The position numbers were made by a program, and so were the translations under genes. The notes under the pieces were generated by a model. The model saw only the letters and a list, made by a program, of their open reading frames with translations. It had not been told where the DNA came from and did not search any database. This document shows, one piece after another, positions 34,051-42,980 of a DNA stretch of 64,000 bases. Position 1 is the first letter of the stretch. Each line of letters begins with the position of its first letter. This DNA is from Mesorhizobium denitrificans (GTDB taxonomy: Bacteria; Pseudomonadota; Alphaproteobacteria; Rhizobiales; Rhizobiaceae), in NCBI RefSeq assembly GCF_003403035.1, contig NZ_QURN01000001.1:124001-188000 (forward strand). Reading direction: 5' to 3'.

Positions 34051-34986
34051 CTAAAGCCGACCGAGACGTTCCACCAGCAGTGCAAAGAAGCCATCAGCAT
34101 CAATGTAGCGCATTACGGTGGCGTTCTTGGCCCTATTGGTGACACCCCACCAGTCAATAACCGTCATGCCCATTGCGAGTTCGGATGCGGTTTCGACCTC
34201 GACATTGACCGTGCGGCCCTTGAAAAGTTCGGGCTTCAGCAAATAGGCGATGACGCAAGGATCATGCAGCGGGCCGCCGTCGGTGCCGTATTTTTCCTCA
34301 TCGAAGCGCTCGAAAAACTCCAGAAGCGCGACGGTGGCGTCACCAACTTTCGTGCCGAGCTTACGAAACGCATCGATGCGACCGCGGGTAGTCAGTGCCT
34401 TGTGCGTTACGTCCAGCGGCATGATGACAATCGGGACGCCAGATTTCAGCACGACATCGGCGGCGTGAGGATCGACATAGATGTTGAATTCGGCCGCGGG
34501 CGTGACATTGCCACCTTCGAAAAATCCGCCGCCCATCAACACGATTTCCTTGATGCGGGGGGCAATTTTCGGCTCGCGAATGAGCGCCAGCGCGATATTC
34601 GTAAGCGGACCGAGCGGGCAGAGCGTGACCGTTCCAGGTTCTTCTCGCATCAAGGTTTCGACGACAAAATCGACGGCGTGTTGCGGTTGTAATTCCATCT
34701 TCGGATCGGGAAGGCTGGGGCCGTCCAGGCCGGTCTTGCCGTGCACATATTCGGCAGTGACCAATTGGCGGATGAGCGGGCGCGAAGCACCCGCGAAAAC
34801 CTTTGTTTCCGATCGTCCCGCAAGTTCGCAGATCTTGCGGGCATTCTTCTCCGTGAGCGCCAAGGGAACGTTGCCGGCAACGGCGGTGAGGCCAAGCACC
34901 TCCAATTCCGGGCTTGCGAGCGCCAGCAGGATCGCGATTGCGTCGTCCTGCCCGGGATCGGTGTCGATAATGATTTTACGCGCCAT
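34051..34986 (-). CDS. Ribonucleoside hydrolase (IunH family)
   Basis: Cleaves ribonucleosides to free base and ribose. The 311-residue protein shows the calcium/ribose-binding signature DTDPGQDDAIA at 8-18, EFNIYVDPHAADVV in the middle and the late Asp region HDPCVIAYLL. Base preference (purine, pyrimidine or unspecific) cannot be read. Convergent to ribokinase with a 30-base gap. A shared product (ribose) suggests a joint salvage function, although transcripts are opposed. Confidence 0.92.
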   Translation of the reverse strand: MARKIIIDTDPGQDDAIAILLALASPELEVLGLTAVAGNVPLALTEKNARKICELAGRSETKVFAGASRPLIRQLVTAEYVHGKTGLDGPSLPDPKMELQPQHAVDFVVETLMREEPGTVTLCPLGPLTNIALALIREPKIAPRIKEIVLMGGGFFEGGNVTPAAEFNIYVDPHAADVVLKSGVPIVIMPLDVTHKALTTRGRIDAFRKLGTKVGDATVALLEFFERFDEEKYGTDGGPLHDPCVIAYLLKPELFKGRTVNVEVETASELAMGMTVIDWWGVTNRAKNATVMRYIDADGFFALLVERLGRL

Positions 34987-35003
34987 GCAAAGCCTTCCCT
35001 TGA

Positions 35004-35033
35004 CTTGAATTCGAGATGCGGACCGACCATATC
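35004..35033 (+). promoter_or_regulatory. RpoH (sigma-32) type promoter of hsp20
   Basis: CTTGAA at 35004-35009 and GACCATATC at 35025-35033, separated by 15 bases, agree well with the alphaproteobacterial heat-shock consensus. The start codon of the small heat-shock protein lies about 63 bases downstream. Confidence 0.65.
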
Positions 35034-35095
35034 AACACCCAGGGCTGAAATGCCATCCGGGTTCAGCTTCTATGTCGCTCTATGAGGACAAGATA

Positions 35096-35521
35096 ATGAC
35101 GCGTATGACAATGTTTTCGTCGCCGCTACTCCTTGGCTTCGATGCGATGGAAAAAACCATCGAACGAGTTGCCAAGAACGGTGATTCCTACCCGCCCTAC
35201 AACATTGAACGTATCCGTGTTGCTGACGGTGAGCCTGAGCGGCTGCGTCTGGTTTTGGCTGTTGCGGGCTTCACGGACAGCGATCTGGACCTGACGACCG
35301 AAGACAATCAGCTGGTCGTGCGCGGCAAGCAAACGGATGAAGAAGAGAGAGAATTTCTGCATCGCGGTATCGCCGCGCGTCAGTTTCAACGCATCTTTGT
35401 TCTGGCGGATGGAATGCGCGTGCTGAGCGCTGAACTCAAAAACGGATTGCTGTCGATTGATCTCGACCGACCGCAGCCCGAAAAGCTGGTCAAAAAGATC
35501 AGCATCGCTGTGAAGGAATAA
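35096..35521 (+). CDS. Small heat-shock protein (Hsp20/IbpA family)
   Basis: ATP-independent holdase that binds unfolding proteins. The 141-residue protein has an alpha-crystallin domain about 30-125: YPPYNIERI, RLVLAVAGF, LVVRGKQ, HRGIAARQFQRIFVLAD and the NGLLSIDL strand, then a short tail. ATG at 35096 is preceded by GAGGA at 7 bases; an ATG at 35072 lies upstream in frame but without a site. A sigma-32-like promoter precedes it. DUF1150 follows on the same strand. Confidence 0.93.
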   Translation: MTRMTMFSSPLLLGFDAMEKTIERVAKNGDSYPPYNIERIRVADGEPERLRLVLAVAGFTDSDLDLTTEDNQLVVRGKQTDEEEREFLHRGIAARQFQRIFVLADGMRVLSAELKNGLLSIDLDRPQPEKLVKKISIAVKE

Positions 35522-35600
35522 CCGGTTCTCCCGAGATCACGGGAACCACTTGCTCTGACGCGGGTTGGCTTTGAGCGCCCCGCCAAAAGGAGGCTTGGAA

Positions 35601-35858
35601 ATGACTAGTACTGAAACCGAAATCAATGTCACAGAGGCCCAGCTTGCCCATATCGGCGAGGGTGTAGTGGCCTATCTCCGCGAAATGCCGAGCGAGGAAT
35701 TGAACGGGAAGTTCCCGACACTTCCAAAGATCGAACCGGGCACGCGCCTCTGGGCGCTGTTTGCCGCCAATGGTCAGCCGATTCTATTGGCCGATGAGCG
35801 CGCACGCGCGCTTGCTGGCGCCATGGAAAATGACCTGACCCCGGTTGCCGTGCACTAA
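35601..35858 (+). CDS. DUF1150 family protein
   Basis: An 85-residue soluble protein of the DUF1150 family, small alphaproteobacterial proteins usually coded beside an Hsp20 gene. Characteristic segment: YLREMPSEELNGKFP, then LPKIEPGTRLWALFAANGQPI. AGGAGG lies just upstream of ATG 35601. A GGAAC...GGTT arrangement at 35542-35566 could be a weak EcfG promoter but coincides with a hairpin behind hsp20. Function unknown; stress association is inferred from its neighbour. Confidence 0.88.
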   Translation: MTSTETEINVTEAQLAHIGEGVVAYLREMPSEELNGKFPTLPKIEPGTRLWALFAANGQPILLADERARALAGAMENDLTPVAVH

Positions 35859-35869
35859 CGGCAAAGAGA

Positions 35870-35900
35870 AAGGCGCGATACCCATTGGGCATCGCGCCTT
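35870..35900. terminator. Bidirectional terminator-like hairpin between DUF1150 and ptsN
   Basis: AAGGCGCGAT and ATCGCGCCTT form a ten-pair stem with an inner CCC/GGG pair around a three-base loop, in the 59-base gap between convergent genes. The A/U closing pairs can serve both directions. Confidence 0.75.
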
Positions 35901-35917
35901 GCCAAAATCCGGAATTC

Positions 35918-36382
35918 TTAGGCCGCGTGCGGCGTTGCCGTCTCTGAAAGCAATGCATAAATCGCATTGGCATCGCGTGTTCCACGAATCTTCGCGACCG
36001 TCTCATTGTCTCGCAAAACGCGCGCTATACGCGAAAGCGCCTTCAAATGATCCGCCCCAGCGCCTTCCGGCGCGAGAAGCAGGAACACAAGATCAACCGG
36101 CTGGTCGTCCAGCGCCTCAAAATCGACAGGCGATTCCAGCCGCGCGAACACGCCGACAATCTTCTTAACACCGCTGAGTTTGCCGTGCGGGATGGCGATG
36201 CCGTTCCCGACGCCGGTGGAGCCCAGCCGTTCCCGCTGCAGAATGGTGTCAAAGATGACACGTTCCGGCAATTCGGTGACGGCTGCGGCCTTTTCGGCCA
36301 GCAACTGCAGGAGTTGCTTCTTTGAGTTCGCTTTCAAGGCCGGCATAATCGCCGAAACCTCGATCAGATCGCTCAAATCCAT
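35918..36382 (-). CDS. ptsN: PTS IIA-like nitrogen regulatory protein
   Basis: EIIA-Ntr, the end of the nitrogen phosphotransfer chain, with a phosphorylated histidine in GIAIPHGKL. The 154-residue length, the start MDLSDLIEVSAIMPALKA and the ATLLSE-like C-terminus fit. It lies downstream of hpf and rpoN on the minus strand, the standard rpoN-hpf-ptsN order; the gap to hpf is 69 bases. In alphaproteobacteria it influences nitrogen and potassium metabolism and the stringent response. Confidence 0.95.
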   Translation of the reverse strand: MDLSDLIEVSAIMPALKANSKKQLLQLLAEKAAAVTELPERVIFDTILQRERLGSTGVGNGIAIPHGKLSGVKKIVGVFARLESPVDFEALDDQPVDLVFLLLAPEGAGADHLKALSRIARVLRDNETVAKIRGTRDANAIYALLSETATPHAA

Positions 36383-36451
36383 TCCAGAGTCCTTTGCACT
36401 TAGCCCGACCGCTTGGCCGGGACAGGTGTGTTAGCTTCTCAGGGGTTTCAA

Positions 36452-37030
36452 TTACCCGTTGCCCTGGGTCTTGGAGGGATCGATCCAGCCGATATTCCCA
36501 TCCGCCCTTCGGTAGACAATGTTTACGTGCCCATTCCCCGCATTCCGGAACACGAAAACAGGACTTTCCTTTGTATCGAGTTCGATGACGGCAGAAGCCA
36601 CGGACATCGTTTTCAATGCCACAGTCGATTCGGCGACAATGGCCGGAGCGAAATCCTCTGGCACTTCCTCGTCTTCATCCACAACAGCGGTCATGACCGT
36701 ATAGGAAATATCGATCGGCTGACCGTTTGCGTGGTGATTGTGTGATTTAAGCTTGCGCTTGTAGCGACGCAGGCGCTTCTCCAGCCGCTCGGCTGCAGAA
36801 TCAAAAGCCGCGACCGGCTCCTGTGCATCGCCGGTTGCCTGAAGGCTTATGCCTGTATCCAGATGAATCATGCAGTCGGCGTTGAAACGCGAACTAGCTT
36901 TCGTAACGGTGACATGGCCGGAAAAACCTCCGTCGAAATACTTCTCAACCGCGTCGTTAACCTGATTTTCGATGCGCGAACGAAACGCTTCACCGATATC
37001 CATTTGCCTGCCGGAAATACGCAATGTCAT
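36452..37030 (-). CDS. hpf: Ribosome hibernation promoting factor, long form
   Basis: Binds 30S subunits and dimerises 70S ribosomes in stationary phase. The 192-residue long form has the N-terminal sigma-54 modulation domain (about 1-105, with ISGRQMDIGEAFRSRIE and RLEKRLRRYKRKLKSH) and a C-terminal dimerisation domain (KESPVFVFRNAGNGHVNIVYRR). Follows rpoN after about 200 bases of leader that may carry its own promoter, although no clear one is seen. Confidence 0.95.
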   Translation of the reverse strand: MTLRISGRQMDIGEAFRSRIENQVNDAVEKYFDGGFSGHVTVTKASSRFNADCMIHLDTGISLQATGDAQEPVAAFDSAAERLEKRLRRYKRKLKSHNHHANGQPIDISYTVMTAVVDEDEEVPEDFAPAIVAESTVALKTMSVASAVIELDTKESPVFVFRNAGNGHVNIVYRRADGNIGWIDPSKTQGNG

Positions 37031-37232
37031 TTAAGCGAACCTTTATGCTCAGACAACCGTCCGAGGGCACTCTATACCCGTGGTCTGGGGGAACAAGGTT
37101 TGCTGCAACGACAAACCGGATTTGATCTTCAAATTTTCTCGTTGATCACGAATGTCGCGCCACCAACGCTTAATTTCCTGTGCCGGGGCCTCTTGCGGGC
37201 GGGCTTCTAGACATTCGTCAGGCGATTGTCAA

Positions 37233-38738
37233 TCAAGCCGCCGCTTGCGCCCGCTTTTCCCGCCTTCTCTGCACGGAAGATAGTATATTCATGCCTTCGC
37301 GATATTTGGCGACCGTGCGGCGCGCTATATCTACGCCATCCTTGCGCAGGATATCCACAATCGCATCATCTGAAAGTGTTTCATCGCCTTCCTCGCTGAT
37401 AAGAGCGCGAATGCGATCCCGCACGGCTTCTGAAGAATGGGCCTCGCCACCCTCGGCAGATTGAATCGCTGCCGTAAAGAAGAATCGGAACTCGAACACG
37501 CCGCGCGGCGTCGCCATGTATTTATGCGCGGTGACGCGACTCACTGTTGATTCGTGCATTCCGATGGCGTCGGCGACGGTTTTCAGGTTCAGCGGCCTGA
37601 GATGGCGGATGCCATACGCCAGGAAGCTATCCTGCTGACGGACAATCTCGGTTGCAACCTTGAGAATCGTCCGTGCGCGCTGATCGAGGCTGCGGGTGAG
37701 CCAATTGGCACTCTGCAAACAGTCGGAAATGAATTCGCGCTCTTCGCGGTTGCGGGCGGCGGCGGACACCTCCGTGTAATAAATATTGTCCACCAGAACC
37801 TGCGGCAGCGCAGCCGCGTTCAACTCAAGCGCCCAACTGCCATCGCTGTTGGCGCGGACATTGACGTCGGGAACGATGGTATCGACCGATCCGCTCGTAA
37901 ACGCCAGACCGGGGCGCGGGTCCAGCGCCCTGATTTCCACGACCATCTGGTTCAGGTCTTCCTGATCGACCCCGCAAATGCGAATCAGCGCTCCAAAATC
38001 GCGCCGGGCAAGCAGGTCCAGATGGCTGAGCAATTTGGCCATAGCTGGATCATATCGGTCCAGAGCCTTGAGCTGGATGGCAAGGCACTCGGCAAGATCG
38101 CGCGCGAAAAGCCCAGCCGGTTCAAACGTTTGGCAGATTGCAAGTGTCCGCTCGACTTCAACCGGATCGACGCCTAGCCGCTCAGCCGTTTCATTTACTT
38201 CGGTGCGCAGATAACCGATCTCATCCAGGCTGTCGGTCAAATCCCAGGCGATGGAAGACTGGAGGGGGCTCAAACCCGCGAGGACGATTTGCTCGCCCAC
38301 ATGATGGCGCAAGGTTGGCTGCGAGCGCGCAACGTCTTCCAGATCGAAGTCGTCATAGCTGCCACCGGCTGAGCCAGCGCCGGACTTCCAATTCGCGGCA
38401 AGGTCCGGACTGACAGGTTCGCGCGCGTCATTGTCGTCGGGGAACACATTTTCCAGCGATGTGTCGAGCGTGCCAGCCATATCCGCAGTGGCAGGTGGCG
38501 CGCCGGTTTCGAACCATTCCTCGTCATCGCGCTCATCGGCCGAGCGCTCCTGCGGCTCGTTATCGGGGCCGTCTTCGGCGTCGCGGCGCTCAAGCAGCGG
38601 GTTGCGCTCAATCTCTTGATCTATGAACGCCTCCAATTCGGCATGTGTGAACTGCAGCAGCTTGATGGATTGCATCAACTGCGGCGTCATCACCAGCGAC
38701 TGCGACTGGCGGAGTTGGAGTTTGGCAGTGAGTGCCAC
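37233..38738 (-). CDS. rpoN: RNA polymerase sigma-54 factor
   Basis: Alternative sigma factor for nitrogen and related regulons; requires enhancer-binding ATPases. About 501 residues from the GTG at 38738. The N-terminal activator region reads LQLRQSQSLVMTPQLMQSIKLLQ, an acidic linker follows, then the core-binding domain, HTH (ESTVSRVTAHKYMATPRGVFE) and the RpoN box ARRTVAKYRE near the C-terminus. The GTG is chosen by homology (VALTAKLQLRQS); a TTG at 38762 with GGGAG upstream is an alternative and would add 8 residues. Genes lptB and hpf flank it in the standard order. Confidence 0.95.
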   Translation of the reverse strand: MALTAKLQLRQSQSLVMTPQLMQSIKLLQFTHAELEAFIDQEIERNPLLERRDAEDGPDNEPQERSADERDDEEWFETGAPPATADMAGTLDTSLENVFPDDNDAREPVSPDLAANWKSGAGSAGGSYDDFDLEDVARSQPTLRHHVGEQIVLAGLSPLQSSIAWDLTDSLDEIGYLRTEVNETAERLGVDPVEVERTLAICQTFEPAGLFARDLAECLAIQLKALDRYDPAMAKLLSHLDLLARRDFGALIRICGVDQEDLNQMVVEIRALDPRPGLAFTSGSVDTIVPDVNVRANSDGSWALELNAAALPQVLVDNIYYTEVSAAARNREEREFISDCLQSANWLTRSLDQRARTILKVATEIVRQQDSFLAYGIRHLRPLNLKTVADAIGMHESTVSRVTAHKYMATPRGVFEFRFFFTAAIQSAEGGEAHSSEAVRDRIRALISEEGDETLSDDAIVDILRKDGVDIARRTVAKYREGMNILSSVQRRREKRAQAAA

Positions 38739-38946
38739 GGGCTTGACTATTACTCCGAACAAAAGACTCCCTGCGCAAGTGCAAGGCGCCCGAAGTCAAT
38801 CTGGCCCGGATATTGCTTGTCAAGGCCAACACTCGTGGCAAACATCAATTTGCGCTGATTGGATGCCCCATTGCGTTTAATTCGCAATTGAAGGTTGCTG
38901 GAAAGTGACCTTTTGGGCGCAAAACGCGAACAGAGCGCAAGATTGC

Positions 38947-39744
38947 TTAAAGGCTGAAAGCCTCGCCGAGATACAGCCTGCGCACGTCCGGATTGGTAAT
39001 GATGGCGTCCGGCCTGCCGTGAGTGAGAACCTCACCGGCATGGATAATATAGGCGCGGTCGATGAGGCCGAGCGTCTCGCGCACATTGTGATCGGTGATG
39101 AGAACACCGATTCCGCGGGCGGTCAGGTGGCGCACAAGCTGCTGGATGTCGCTGATGGCGATTGGGTCGATGCCGGCGAATGGCTCGTCGAGAAGCATAT
39201 AATTCGGGCGGCTGGCCAGCGCGCGGGCGATTTCCAGCCTGCGGCGTTCACCGCCGGAGAGCGAAATTGCGGGAGCCTTGCGCAGATGGCTGATGTGGAA
39301 CTCCTCAAGGAGCGCATCGAGATCTGCCTCACGACGGTCGCGGTTGGGCTCGATGACCTCAAGCACGGCGCGAACATTGGCTTCCACGCTCAGCCCGCGA
39401 AAGATCGAGGCTTCTTGCGGCAAATAGCCGACGCCAAGGCGGGCGCGGCGATACATTGGCATTCCGGTTACATCGAAACCGTCGATGCGGATGGTGCCTT
39501 CGTCAGAGGGAACCAGCCCTGTGACCATATAGAAGCAGGTAGTCTTGCCGGCGCCGTTAGGGCCGAGCAGGCCAACGGCCTCACCAGCGCGCAAATCGAA
39601 CGACACGCCGCGCACGACCTGTCTGCCCTTATAGCTTTTGACCAGACCGTTTGCGGTCAGGATTCCTTGCTCGGGGGGCGTGCCATTGGGCCGACCCGCC
39701 GGGCCGGTGCGCGCCTGCGTTGCTGCCGCTTCGAATTGGGACAT
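38947..39744 (-). CDS. lptB: LPS export ABC transporter ATP-binding protein
   Basis: ATPase driving lipopolysaccharide transport from the inner membrane. The 265-residue protein has Walker A GPNGAGKTT, signature LSGGERRRLEIARAL, Walker B MLLDEPFAGID and the H-loop in ITDHNVRET. The start ATG at 39744 overlaps the lptA stop as TAATG, indicating coupling; an in-frame extension to 39822 is not needed. A proline/alanine-rich tail of about 25 residues precedes the ABC domain. Confidence 0.96.
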   Translation of the reverse strand: MSQFEAAATQARTGPAGRPNGTPPEQGILTANGLVKSYKGRQVVRGVSFDLRAGEAVGLLGPNGAGKTTCFYMVTGLVPSDEGTIRIDGFDVTGMPMYRRARLGVGYLPQEASIFRGLSVEANVRAVLEVIEPNRDRREADLDALLEEFHISHLRKAPAISLSGGERRRLEIARALASRPNYMLLDEPFAGIDPIAISDIQQLVRHLTARGIGVLITDHNVRETLGLIDRAYIIHAGEVLTHGRPDAIITNPDVRRLYLGEAFSL

Positions 39745-40328
39745 TACTGACTTTGCGATTGTTTCTGCGATCCGGGCTGCATGAGGACGCGTACGCGGCC
39801 AGTGCTTTGGCCGCCGCCGCAACCATCTACATTGGCCAGCCCGGTTTTCATCTGAACCGTCAGCTTGCAGCCGACAAGAACATTGGGACCATCCGACAGC
39901 ACCACTTCCTTGCCGGAAAGGGTCAGCACCTCGGTTTTCATGTCGAACGTGCCGCGGTCGCCGGTCGCGACCTGCGTCTCGGCTTTGACGTAGACTTTAC
40001 CTTCGACTTCGAGGTGATCGATGTTCGAAGAACCGCCGGTGGCGACATTGGTGTTGCCGTCCTTGATGTAATAGACGGTCATTTTGCCGGCCTTGAGAAC
40101 GGTTGCGCCCTGCACGACGTTCACATTGCCGGAGAACACGGCCATGCTCTCGGCCTCGTTGACCTCAAGCCGGTCGCTCTCGATCTGGATAGGCTTGTCG
40201 CCGGAGAGCTTCAAGCCGGATAGCTGGCTGGCAGAACCGTTCTGCTGCGCAAGCGCGCCGAGCGGAGCAGACGCAGCCACAACGCAAGCAATCGCCGCCA
40301 TGCGCCAATCGATGCAAAAACCCCTCAT
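39744..40328 (-). CDS. lptA: LPS export periplasmic bridge protein
   Basis: Forms the periplasmic bridge for lipopolysaccharide. 194 residues beginning with a signal peptide (MRGFCIDWRMAAIACVVAASAPLGALAQQ, cleaved after ALA) and an OstA-like beta-jellyroll domain with repeated LEVNEAESMAVFSGNVNVVQG and YVKAETQVATGDRGTF motifs. GGAG 5 bases before ATG 40328; the start is just past the lptC stop. The C-terminus is glutamine/serine rich. Confidence 0.93.
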   Translation of the reverse strand: MRGFCIDWRMAAIACVVAASAPLGALAQQNGSASQLSGLKLSGDKPIQIESDRLEVNEAESMAVFSGNVNVVQGATVLKAGKMTVYYIKDGNTNVATGGSSNIDHLEVEGKVYVKAETQVATGDRGTFDMKTEVLTLSGKEVVLSDGPNVLVGCKLTVQMKTGLANVDGCGGGQSTGRVRVLMQPGSQKQSQSQ

Positions 40329-40329
40329 A

Positions 40330-41040
40330 TCAGCTCCCGTCCGACTTTTGCAGCGAAGCGTCTTTTGGTTCGACGACCATACGCACGCGCTTGTCAAATA
40401 CCATACGCTGGCCCTGATCCTGAATGGTCATCGAATCCGCCTGGATGCGAGAACCTCTCAGTTGAATATCAACGGGGAGATCTGATTTCAGATTGCCCTT
40501 GGCTATATCGATGTAGGCCGTATCGAGTTTTACCGACATGCCGTCAGTCGTGCTAACCGTCAAGCCGTTTTCGAGTTGGAGCGTATTTGCCTGCTGATCG
40601 TAAAAGCCGCGCGCGGCTGCGATGGTGGCGACGTTTTCCTCGTCATAAGGCAGCTTGGCGCTGATGTCCTCAAGCTCGATGAGGCCGGGCTTGGTCAAAT
40701 CCTGATAGGCTCTGAGCGCCGTCATGGAATAGGGCTTGTTCATCTTGTTAAAGCCTTCGAGCTTCGGGCTCGCCATAACCAGCTTGCCATCGGAGATGGC
40801 GGAATCTGCGACGTTGAGGCTCACCTTGGCTGGCGTGACCGCATAGGAATAGGCGAAAAAGCCTGCTGCGATGGCGATTGTCAGAAGCGGGAGCGCGACC
40901 TTGAGAAAGGAAACCCGGCGCGAATGGCGCTGGGCGTTGCGGAAGGCGGCAAACTTCTGCGCACCGTCATCCGACGCCACGGGATCAAAAGTCTGCGCTG
41001 CTTGTACGCCAGATTTGCTCAGCACGATTACGAATTCCAT
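40330..41040 (-). CDS. lptC: LPS export system protein LptC
   Basis: Inner-membrane-anchored partner that passes LPS from LptB2FG to LptA. The 236-residue protein has one N-terminal membrane helix (SFLKVALPLLTIAIAAGFFAYS, about 44-66) and a periplasmic beta domain. N-terminal 40 residues are cytoplasmic and longer than in E. coli, as usual in Rhizobiales. First of the lptC-lptA-lptB-rpoN run. Confidence 0.9.
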   Translation of the reverse strand: MEFVIVLSKSGVQAAQTFDPVASDDGAQKFAAFRNAQRHSRRVSFLKVALPLLTIAIAAGFFAYSYAVTPAKVSLNVADSAISDGKLVMASPKLEGFNKMNKPYSMTALRAYQDLTKPGLIELEDISAKLPYDEENVATIAAARGFYDQQANTLQLENGLTVSTTDGMSVKLDTAYIDIAKGNLKSDLPVDIQLRGSRIQADSMTIQDQGQRMVFDKRVRMVVEPKDASLQKSDGS

Positions 41041-41482
41041 CTGCCGCCGGTCGGCGCGCCAAAAATGAGGTCAACGGGAAAATTTATCAAAGCGCTCCGC
41101 ACCCGCTGAAATACCAATATAGAATTTCCTCACCCGCCAAACCACCGGTTTTTTCGATGGGCGGTTCATGTGGTAACAGAAATGCTATTTTCCGCGCGCT
41201 CATCCCACGTCAATATGGTGATTTGGTGTTCCAGATTTAAGTGGGCATCCTGCGGAGCCTATTCGCACCTCTGTGTTTACGCTTTGTAAATGTTCGAGTT
41301 TTGCGCAGAACAAATGTCAGCAGCGAGATGTCGATATCGTTCTGATTTGAGAGAACAATTATTCTCCATAGACACGCAAGACGAGAATGGGATTTCGCTT
41401 TCGCGCAATAAGTTTGATGGATTGCATCTCGATTTTTGCTATTCGCAGCCTAATGTGTCGCCGAACATATGGGAGATAAGCG
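41041..41482. other. Long A/T-richer intergenic region upstream of cysK and lptC
   Basis: 442 bases between divergent lptC and cysK, clearly less G/C rich than the genes. It must hold both promoters. A small stem GAGAA-caatta-TTCTC occurs near 41350-41366. A 73-codon reading frame at 41290-41511 runs into cysK and has no ribosome-binding site, so I do not call it a gene. No named RNA or riboswitch is recognised. Confidence 0.5.
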
Positions 41483-42448
41483 ATGTCCAAGAAAACGCGG
41501 GGCCGGGGTAAGGTCTACAGTTCGATTACCGAAACGATTGGCGACACGCCGCTGGTGCGGCTGGACAAGTTTGCCAAGGAAAAGGGAATCGTTGCCAATC
41601 TGATCGCCAAGCTTGAGTTTTTCAATCCGATCGCCAGTGTGAAGGACCGCATCGGGGTTTCCATGATCGAAGCGCTGGAAGCCGCGGGCAAGATTACGCC
41701 CGGCAAGACCACGCTGATCGAGCCGACTTCCGGCAACACGGGCATTGCGCTTGCATTCGCGGCCGCGGCGAAGGGCTACAAGCTTATCCTGACCATGCCG
41801 GAGACGATGTCGGTCGAGCGCCGCAAGATGCTGGCGCTGCTTGGCGCTGAACTTGTGCTGACCGAAGGTCCGAAGGGTATGAAGGGCGCTATCGCCAAGG
41901 CTGACGAGCTGGCGCAAACTATCCCGAACGCGATCATACCGCAGCAGTTCGAGAACCCCGCCAACCCGGAAATCCATCGCCAGACCACTGCCGAGGAAAT
42001 CTGGAACGATACTGATGGCAAGGTCGATATTTTCGTTGCGGGCATCGGCACGGGCGGCACCATTACGGGCGTCGGGCAGGTGCTGAAGAAGCGCAATCCG
42101 AAAGTGCAGGTGGTGGCGGTGGAACCGGAAGCCTCGCCGGTGCTTTCGGGCGGTCAGCCGGGTCCGCACAAGATTCAGGGCCTTGGCGCAGGGTTCGCGC
42201 CAGCTATCCTGGATACCTCGATCTATGACGAAATCGTCAAGGTTTCCAACGATGACTCGGTTGCCAATGCAAGGCTGGTAGCGCGGCTGGAGGGCGTGCC
42301 GGTCGGCATTTCTTCGGGCGCGGCCTTGCAGGCGGCGATCGTTGTTGGCTCGCGTCCCGAGAATGCGGGCAAGAACCTTGTCGTGATTATCCCGTCTTTC
42401 GCGGAACGTTATCTTTCAACGGTTCTGTTTGAGGGTCTTGGGGCGTAA
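41483..42448 (+). CDS. cysK: Cysteine synthase A (O-acetylserine sulfhydrylase)
   Basis: PLP enzyme making cysteine from O-acetylserine and sulfide. The 321-residue protein has the PLP lysine in [11 protein letters not shown], the phosphate/substrate loop [12 protein letters not shown], the [11 protein letters not shown]-phosphate site and the GISSGAAL serine near the C-terminus. GGAGATAAG precedes ATG by a few bases. It consumes the sulfide from CysI at the other end of the window. Confidence 0.95.
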   Translation: MSKKTRGRGKVYSSITETIGDTPLVRLDKFAKEKGIVANLIAKLEFFNPIASVKDRIGVSMIEALEAAGKITPGKTTLIEPTSGNTGIALAFAAAAKGYKLILTMPETMSVERRKMLALLGAELVLTEGPKGMKGAIAKADELAQTIPNAIIPQQFENPANPEIHRQTTAEEIWNDTDGKVDIFVAGIGTGGTITGVGQVLKKRNPKVQVVAVEPEASPVLSGGQPGPHKIQGLGAGFAPAILDTSIYDEIVKVSNDDSVANARLVARLEGVPVGISSGAALQAAIVVGSRPENAGKNLVVIIPSFAERYLSTVLFEGLGA

Positions 42449-42469
42449 CTCGCTCCCAGAAAGCAGACA

Positions 42470-42494
42470 CCCGCGCCGGATATGCGAGCGCGGG
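42470..42494 (+). terminator. Possible cysK terminator stem
   Basis: CCCGCGC and GCGCGGG pair over an 11-base loop, 22 bases after the cysK stop. No U-run follows, so it may be a weak or Rho-assisted terminator. Confidence 0.4.
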
Positions 42495-42892
42495 CGCTGC
42501 TGCCTGAGAGTCGGTTTCGGAAAGGGACTGCTTACTGCGCTGTCGAATGTTCGAACGCGCCACCGCAGCGGCGTGCGCAGGCAGGGCCAGGGCCACGCAT
42601 GTAGTGGCGCTCCGGTCGATAGCTAGGTGCTACGAACTCGCGTATGATTGATGCGCAACGCGCAACCTTTATCCACACAACCATTGCCCGGTCCCCATCG
42701 GATGTCCCTTCCGAATATGGAGTGAATTTTTACGGTCAACTGGTGAATCGACCGTGAATCGATTGGGAAGAAAGACGGGCGCAAAGGCCGAATTTGGCCG
42801 TTTCAAGCTAATTCTTTTGAGGTAGGCGCACGTCCTCCGGTTGCTGTGCTGAATTGGCAACACCACTCACGCGCGCATTTCCATGGAGTATC

Positions 42893-42917
42893 GGAACCGA
42901 CCCAGACCTGTCGCGTT
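42893..42917 (+). promoter_or_regulatory. EcfG (general stress sigma factor) promoter of the DUF892 gene
   Basis: GGAAC at 42893-42897 and CGTT at 42914-42917 with exactly 16 bases between, the consensus for the EcfG/RpoE2 general stress sigma factor of alphaproteobacteria. It lies 64 bases upstream of the ATG. Confidence 0.75.
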
Positions 42918-42980
42918 GGGAAACAGGAACGCCGGTGCGCACCCGCCCTTCCGAGGATCTCTCAAAAACAGGAGGCCGCA

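Larger units (their letters stand above)
42449..42980. other. 532-base intergenic region between cysK and DUF892
   Basis: Holds a G/C-rich stem directly behind cysK (42470-42494), an A/T-richer centre with a short direct repeat (GAATCGA twice near 42745-42762) and an EcfG promoter near its right end (42893-42917). Small frames here lack ribosome sites and family resemblance. No tRNA or known RNA is recognised. Confidence 0.5.

Noticed and set aside
35542-35566. GGAAC-N16-GGTT as an EcfG promoter for DUF1150
   Set aside because: The -10 part has GGTT instead of CGTT and the GGAAC is the right arm of a hairpin behind hsp20, so it may be coincidental.
41290-41511. 73-codon frame ahead of cysK
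   Set aside because: Overlaps the cysK start in another frame, lacks a ribosome-binding site and has no recognisable similarity.
42669-42866. 65-codon minus-strand frame in the cysK-DUF892 gap
   Set aside because: No ribosome site, odd composition, and it lies just outside the EcfG promoter of DUF892.
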